Assembly (NCBI GenBank): GCA_945886995.1
Contig: CAMCZJ010000003.1
Location: 1 to 32,602, forward strand
Source of the DNA: Asaia bogorensis
GTDB taxonomy: Bacteria; Pseudomonadota; Alphaproteobacteria; Acetobacterales; Acetobacteraceae
Reading direction: 5' to 3'
DNA: 32,602 nucleotides
A program made the translations under genes and the position numbers. Each line of letters begins with the position of its first letter. Position 1 is the stretch's first letter. The notes beneath the pieces were generated by a model, which saw only the letters and a list, made by a program, of their open reading frames with translations, ran no database searches and was not told the origin of the DNA. Shown in pieces: positions 27,642 to 32,602 of the stretch.

Positions 27642-28915
27642 ACGCGCTTCTGCCGCCCATCACTACCGCTGCCAGGCGCGGCATTGATGTGCTGGAAGCA
27701 TTGCGCGGCGCGTTATCGGCGCTTTCGGCTAATCTGCTGCGCTCCATCCTGACGGCGCTTGGCATTTTCATTGGTGTGGCGGCGGTGATTGCGACAGTGG
27801 CCGTGGGCGAAGGCGCGCGGCGGCAGGTGCTGGCGCAGATCCAATCTCTGGGTGCCAATCTGCTGATCGTCTGGGGCGGCAGCGCCACCATGGGTGGCGT
27901 GCGGCTTGGCGCGGGTGGGCGTTCCAACCTCGCTTGGGATGATGCGGTGGCGATTGCGCGCGAGATTCCGGAAGTGCAGGTAGCGGCCGGTTCCATTCGC
28001 CAGACCTTTCAAGTCGTGGCCGGCAATCAGAACTGGTCCACCACCGTGCTTGCGACCGAACCTGATTACTTCATCGCCCATGAATGGGTGGCCGATAGCG
28101 GGCGCTTATTCTCGCCTGAAGAAGCCGCCGGCGGGCGCAAGGTGGTGATCCTGGGCGCGACCGTGGCCGAGATGCTGTTTGCCGAAGAAGACCCTGTGGG
28201 GCGCGAGATTCGCATTCGACAAACGCCTTTTGAGGTGATTGGTGTCATGGCGCGCAAGGGCCAGAATCCCATGGGTCAGGATCAGGATGATACGGTTTTC
28301 GTGCCCTATTGGACCGCGCGACGCAGCGTAATGGGCGCATCGCGCGCTAATGCGCGTCAGGTGGGTGTGATTTCCGTCAAAGTCCACGAAAGTGAGAATA
28401 TGGCCGCGGCAGAGGAAGCCATCCGCGCCCTGATGCGCCAACGCCATCGCGTGGCCGCCAATGAACCGGATAGCGTTTCCATCCGCAACCTCTCCGATAT
28501 CCAGGCCACGCGCGATGCTTCGGCGCGTACTCTTTCGACCCTGCTCGCCTCTGTCGCCGCAGTATCGCTGCTGGTAGGTGGTATTGGCGTGATGAACATC
28601 ATGCTGGTGAGTGTGACTGAACGCACGCGCGAAATTGGCCTTAGGCTCGCGATCGGTGCACGGCGACGAGATGTGCTGGCGCAATTCCTGTTAGAAGCGG
28701 TGATGCTGGCGCTATTGGGTGGTGCTGCCGGGGTGCTGGCGGGAATCGCGCTATCGCATATTCTGGCTGATGTGGCGGGCTGGCCGGTGCTGGTCAGGGC
28801 CGATGCGGTCCTGATTGCGGTTGGTGTTTCGGCGCTGACTGGCCTGTTCTTTGGCTTCTGGCCGGCACGTCGTGCGGCGCATTTGGACCCGATAACGGCG
28901 CTCAGGCACGAATAA
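27638..28915 (+). CDS. MacB-type ABC transporter permease
   Basis: [49 protein letters not shown]...[42 protein letters not shown]...[16 protein letters not shown] overlap with the ATPase gene. Confidence 0.94.
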   Translation: MNALLPPITTAARRGIDVLEALRGALSALSANLLRSILTALGIFIGVAAVIATVAVGEGARRQVLAQIQSLGANLLIVWGGSATMGGVRLGAGGRSNLAWDDAVAIAREIPEVQVAAGSIRQTFQVVAGNQNWSTTVLATEPDYFIAHEWVADSGRLFSPEEAAGGRKVVILGATVAEMLFAEEDPVGREIRIRQTPFEVIGVMARKGQNPMGQDQDDTVFVPYWTARRSVMGASRANARQVGVISVKVHESENMAAAEEAIRALMRQRHRVAANEPDSVSIRNLSDIQATRDASARTLSTLLASVAAVSLLVGGIGVMNIMLVSVTERTREIGLRLAIGARRRDVLAQFLLEAVMLALLGGAAGVLAGIALSHILADVAGWPVLVRADAVLIAVGVSALTGLFFGFWPARRAAHLDPITALRHE

Positions 28916-28977
28916 CCCCCTTCCGTTCCGGCCCGGCGCGCGGCAGGATCAGGCAGAAGCCAAACAAGGGGAAAGCC

Positions 28978-29904
28978 ATGACCAAGGTCATCATTACCTG
29001 CGCCGTCACCGGTGCCATCCACACGCCCTCCATGTCGGAATACCTGCCGATCACACCGAAGGAGATTGCGGAACAATCCATCGCGGCGGCGGAGGCGGGG
29101 GCTTCCATCATCCATCTGCATGCGCGCGACCCGCAAAATGGCCAGCCCACGCCGGACCCCAAGGTCTTCATGCAGTTTCTACCCGTCATCAAACAATCCA
29201 CCGATGCGGTGATCAATATCACCACGGGCGGCGGGCTTGGCATGACTTTGGATGAAAGATTGGCAGCGCCTTTGCTGGCGAAGCCCGAAATGTGCAGCCT
29301 GAATATGGGTTCGATGAATTTCAACATCGCGCCATCGGCAGCGCGCGTGAAGAAGTTCAAGTATGATTGGGAAAAGCCTTACCTGGAAGGCACCACCAAT
29401 TACATCTTCCGCAATACCTTCCAGGATATCGAACAAGTTGTGGAACGACTCGGCAAGGAGCATGGCACGCGCTTTGAATTCGAATGTTACGATGTTGGGC
29501 ATTTGTACAATCTGGCGCATATGCTGGACCGCAAGATTGTCGAAGCACCGCTGTTTACCCAGACCATTTTCGGCATTCTGGGCGGCATTGGGGCCGAGCC
29601 GCGTAATTTGATGTTCATGAAGGAAACGGCGGATCGGTTATTCGGCAAGGATTACGTTTGGTCCGTGCTGGCAGCAGGGCGCAACCAAATGCCCTTCACC
29701 ACCATGGCCGGCATGATGGGCGGCAATGTGCGCGTTGGGCTGGAAGATAGCCTCTGGCTCGGTAAGGGCGTGCCGGCGAAATCCAACGCCGAACAGGTCG
29801 CGAAAATCCGCCGCATTCTGGAAGAACTCAGCCTGGAAATCGCAACACCCGCGGAAGCGCGAGAGATGCTGAAGCTCAAGGGCGGTGATCTGGTCGGTTT
29901 CTGA
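28978..29904 (+). CDS. BKACE-family (DUF849) beta-keto acid cleavage enzyme
   Basis: KVIITCAVTGAIHTPSMSEYLPITPKEIAEQSIAAAEAGASIIHLHARDPQNGQPTPDPKVF...NITTGGG...LEDSLWLGKGVPAKSNAEQVAKIRRILEEL; RBS-like GGGGAAAGCC before the ATG. Confidence 0.93.
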   Translation: MTKVIITCAVTGAIHTPSMSEYLPITPKEIAEQSIAAAEAGASIIHLHARDPQNGQPTPDPKVFMQFLPVIKQSTDAVINITTGGGLGMTLDERLAAPLLAKPEMCSLNMGSMNFNIAPSAARVKKFKYDWEKPYLEGTTNYIFRNTFQDIEQVVERLGKEHGTRFEFECYDVGHLYNLAHMLDRKIVEAPLFTQTIFGILGGIGAEPRNLMFMKETADRLFGKDYVWSVLAAGRNQMPFTTMAGMMGGNVRVGLEDSLWLGKGVPAKSNAEQVAKIRRILEELSLEIATPAEAREMLKLKGGDLVGF

Positions 29905-29932
29905 AGTACAAAAAAAATAGGGAGGCCGCGCC

Positions 29933-31609
29933 ATGGCCGAGAAATACACCGTCGCCGATCTGGTGGCGGAATTCCTGCCGCAGATTGGTGTTTCTACCGT
30001 CTTCGGTATTGTCTCCGTGCATAATATTCCGATGCTGGATGCAATCGGCCAGCGCAATCGCCTTCGCTATGTAAAGGCGCGTGGAGAGATGGGCGGCGCG
30101 CATATGGCCGATGCCTATGCGCGTGTCACCGGCCATCTGGGCGTGATCTTCACCAGCACGGGGCCAGGCATGGCCAATGCCATCCCTGGCTTGGTGGAAG
30201 CACGTTTTGCGGGAAGCCCGGTCCTGCATATCACAGGGCAGACCGCGACACGCTTCATTGATCGCGATGTCGGCACGGTGCATGACGTGCCGGGCCAAAC
30301 CCAGGCACTCGCGGCTGTCTGCAAGGCGGCCTATCGCGTGCGCAGTGCCAATGAGGCGTTTGGCGTTTTGGTGCGCGCGGCGGCGGAAGCGCTCTCAGCG
30401 CCACGTGGTCCGGTTTCGGTCGAAATCCCAATTGATCTGCAACGCACGCCCATTCCGCGCCCTGCTGGGTTGGATACCTTGGTGCTGCCCATCACGGCGC
30501 CACTGCCGCCTAATCCGGCGGAATTGGATGAAGCCGTCGCCATTCTGTCCAAAGCCAAGCGCCCCATGATTTGGCTTGGCAATGGCGCGAAGCAGGCTGG
30601 CGCGGAAGCGGCGCGCTTGATGGCGCTTGGCTTTGGCGTGGTCACATCCTGGAATGGTCGCGGCATCATTCCTGAAGACCACCCCATGTCGCTCGGCGCG
30701 CTGCATGGCAATGGATCGCCACGCGTGCAGGAATTCTATGGCAGCGTGGATGCCATGCTGGTGGTGGGGTCGCGCCTGCGCGGGCATGAAACCATGGACT
30801 TCAACATGAAGCTGCCGCAGACGCTAATCCGTGTTGATGGTGATGCTGCGGCGAATGGGCGCGGCTATGCGTCTTCGCTCTTCCTGCATGGTGATGCGGC
30901 GCTGACGATGGCGGCACTTGCGGATCGGCTGGCCGGGAAGATGTCGGTTGACCCGGGCTTCGCTGCGGATTTCGCCGCGCTGAAATCCCGCGCCGGGCAG
31001 GAATATCGCGAAACCCTTGGTCCCTATCAGGGCTTTCCGGATGCGGTACGCGCCGCGCTGCCGCGTGATGGGATTTGGGTGCGTGATATCACCATCTCAA
31101 ACTCCACTTGGGGCAATCGCATTTTCCCGATTTATGATCCGTGCAATGCCGTGCATCCGGTGGGTGCTGCCATTGGGCCGGGCCTGGCGCTGGGCATTGG
31201 CGCCGCACTTGGCGCGGGTGGGCGGAAGACCATCACCATGGTGGGTGATGGCGGCTTCGCGCTCGGCATGAATGAGTTATGGGCCGCGACGCAGGAAAAA
31301 GCCGAATTGGTCACCATGGTCATGAATGATCGTGGCTATGGCGTGATCCGGCACATTCAGGATGCTTTGGCCGATGGGCGCCTGTTTGGTGATGATATTT
31401 TGAACCCGAATCTTGAGGGCCTCGCCGCCCTGGCCGGTATGCCCTTCTTCCGCATCAGCAAAGCGGAGGAGGTGACTGAGGTGTTGAAAAAGGCCCTCGC
31501 GGTTTCTGGCCCTGCGCTGGTTGAGGTTGATATGATCGCCATCGGGCCATTCCCACCCTATGCGCCCTTCAACACCATGGGCAAACACGCCGAACGCGCG
31601 GCACGCTGA
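29933..31609 (+). CDS. Thiamine pyrophosphate-dependent enzyme (acetolactate synthase-like fold), substrate unknown
   Basis: GEMGGAHMADAYARVTGHLGVIFTSTGPGMANAIPGL; ThDP/metal motif VGDGGFALGMNELWAATQEKAELVTMVMNDRGYGVI; GGGAGG RBS upstream of the ATG. Confidence 0.92.
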   Translation: MAEKYTVADLVAEFLPQIGVSTVFGIVSVHNIPMLDAIGQRNRLRYVKARGEMGGAHMADAYARVTGHLGVIFTSTGPGMANAIPGLVEARFAGSPVLHITGQTATRFIDRDVGTVHDVPGQTQALAAVCKAAYRVRSANEAFGVLVRAAAEALSAPRGPVSVEIPIDLQRTPIPRPAGLDTLVLPITAPLPPNPAELDEAVAILSKAKRPMIWLGNGAKQAGAEAARLMALGFGVVTSWNGRGIIPEDHPMSLGALHGNGSPRVQEFYGSVDAMLVVGSRLRGHETMDFNMKLPQTLIRVDGDAAANGRGYASSLFLHGDAALTMAALADRLAGKMSVDPGFAADFAALKSRAGQEYRETLGPYQGFPDAVRAALPRDGIWVRDITISNSTWGNRIFPIYDPCNAVHPVGAAIGPGLALGIGAALGAGGRKTITMVGDGGFALGMNELWAATQEKAELVTMVMNDRGYGVIRHIQDALADGRLFGDDILNPNLEGLAALAGMPFFRISKAEEVTEVLKKALAVSGPALVEVDMIAIGPFPPYAPFNTMGKHAERAAR

Positions 31610-32358
31610 TGGCGATGGTAAAGCCGCAGATCATTTCGCATCGTGGCGGGGCCTTTCTTTGGCCAGAGAATAGCCTGCTCGCCTTCCGCCAGAGCCTGAC
31701 TCTGCCGGTTGAGGTTCTGGAATGCGATGTGCATCCCTCCGCCGATGGCGTGCCCATGGTGCACCATGATGCAACATTGGAACGCATGACGGATCTTGCC
31801 GGGCCTTTGGTGGCGCAGAGCGCTGCTGAGCTTGGCGCGGCACGTTTTCGCGGTGCGCCTGATCAAACCATCCCGACGCTCGCCGCGCTCACGCGTTTGG
31901 TGGAGCCAAGTGACAAGTTGCTCCGCGTGGAAGTGAAGGGCGATCGAGACTACAAACCCTATCCGGACTTTCTGCCGCGCGTGCTTGGCGTGTTGGAAGC
32001 GGAGGGCATGCTGACACGCAGCATCATCATCGCCTTTCATGGCGGCACGGCAGCGGCGGCGGCTGAGGAGAAGCGTTTGGCGGGCGCGATTTGGCTGGTG
32101 AATAGCCCCATTCTGGCAAGCCTGGGGCCGAATGCCTGCATGGCGGCAGCGCGCGCGCTTGGTGTGACAGGCTGCGAATGTTCCATGGGCGATGTCACGC
32201 CAGCCTTTATCGCTGCGGCGCGCAGCGCTGGCCTCACCACCGGTGTCTGGGCTGCCAATCACCGTACGGAGATTGAGCGGGCGCTCGATCTTGGCATGGA
32301 TGCCTTCGCAACCGATGATCCGCCGCTTGCGATTGAACGCCGCAAGGCGCGCGGCTGA
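31609..32358 (+). CDS. Glycerophosphodiester phosphodiesterase family protein
   Basis: ISHRGGAFLWPENSLLAFRQSL, VLECDVHPSADGVPMVHHDATLERMT, VEVKGD, AANHRTEIERALDLGMDAFATDDP; TGATG overlap with the upstream stop. Confidence 0.92.
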   Translation: MAMVKPQIISHRGGAFLWPENSLLAFRQSLTLPVEVLECDVHPSADGVPMVHHDATLERMTDLAGPLVAQSAAELGAARFRGAPDQTIPTLAALTRLVEPSDKLLRVEVKGDRDYKPYPDFLPRVLGVLEAEGMLTRSIIIAFHGGTAAAAAEEKRLAGAIWLVNSPILASLGPNACMAAARALGVTGCECSMGDVTPAFIAAARSAGLTTGVWAANHRTEIERALDLGMDAFATDDPPLAIERRKARG

Positions 32359-32602
32359 TGCGCATTGCCGCGCTGGATTTTCTGGGGGTGAATGTCACGC
32401 CCAAGACCAATTGGTGTTTTGTTGTGTTGCGGCTGGAAGATGGCCGGTCTGGCATTGGCGAAATCACGCTTTCAGATCATGAGGCTTTGCTGGCCGCAGA
32501 AGTTGCGCGCGTATCGGCAGCGCTGAAGGGGCAGGATGCCAGCGCGCGTAATCGCCTCGCGCGCCTGCTGCCACATGCGCCGGCAGGCCTTGTCGCGCAT
32601 GC
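32358..32602 (+). CDS. Enolase-superfamily (mandelate racemase/muconate lactonizing enzyme-like) N-terminal domain, truncated by window end
   Basis: My translation from the TGATG at 32356-32360: MRIAALDFLGVNVTPKTNWCFVVLRLEDGRSGIGEITLSDHEALLAAEVARVSAALKGQDASARNRLARLLPHAPAGLVAH... matches the capping-domain pattern (TNW.FV.L...G..GiGE). Confidence 0.7.
   Translation, partial: MRIAALDFLGVNVTPKTNWCFVVLRLEDGRSGIGEITLSDHEALLAAEVARVSAALKGQDASARNRLARLLPHAPAGLVAH

Noticed and set aside
1-32602. CRISPR array, tRNA/rRNA genes, prophage, transposase, toxin-antitoxin or classic defence island
   Set aside because: No regularly spaced repeats, tRNA-like cloverleaf, integrase/transposase motifs or defence-gene signatures were found; intergenic space is minimal.

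Overview
The window looks like chromosomal DNA from a high-GC alphaproteobacterium. Acetobacteraceae/Roseomonas-like is an inference from composition and gene content, not tested. It is densely packed with about 36 protein-coding genes and is mostly metabolic and transport. I found no tRNA, rRNA, CRISPR array, transposase, phage gene or recognised defence system. Main blocks: partial ettA and a GNAT; mlaA-mlaC; metF; glcF-TPR; acyl-CoA ligase; rhodanese, DUF3237 and a stand-alone receiver; a polar amino-acid ABC transporter; a five-gene minus-strand run (SDR, secreted unknown, ADP-forming acyl-CoA synthetase, nitroreductase-like, NUDIX); a nitrate/sulfonate/taurine-type ABC transporter and a GNAT; a minus-strand chain (PanE/ApbA-like, SDR, cysD, cysNC); a MacA/MacB-type efflux system; and a chain of BKACE (DUF849), ThDP enzyme, GDPD and an enolase-superfamily N-terminus cut by the window end. 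The observations most worth a second look are: (1) the tightly coupled BKACE/ThDP/GDPD/enolase-superfamily cluster, a candidate uncharacterised catabolic module; (2) an insertion carrying two LTxxQ (Spy/CpxP-type) motifs in the MacA-like adaptor; (3) a compact double-hairpin element flanked by 10-bp direct repeats between metF and glcF; and (4) sulfate-activation genes coupled to an SDR and a ketopantoate-reductase-like gene, next to a sulfonate-type transporter. None is proven novel without database searches.
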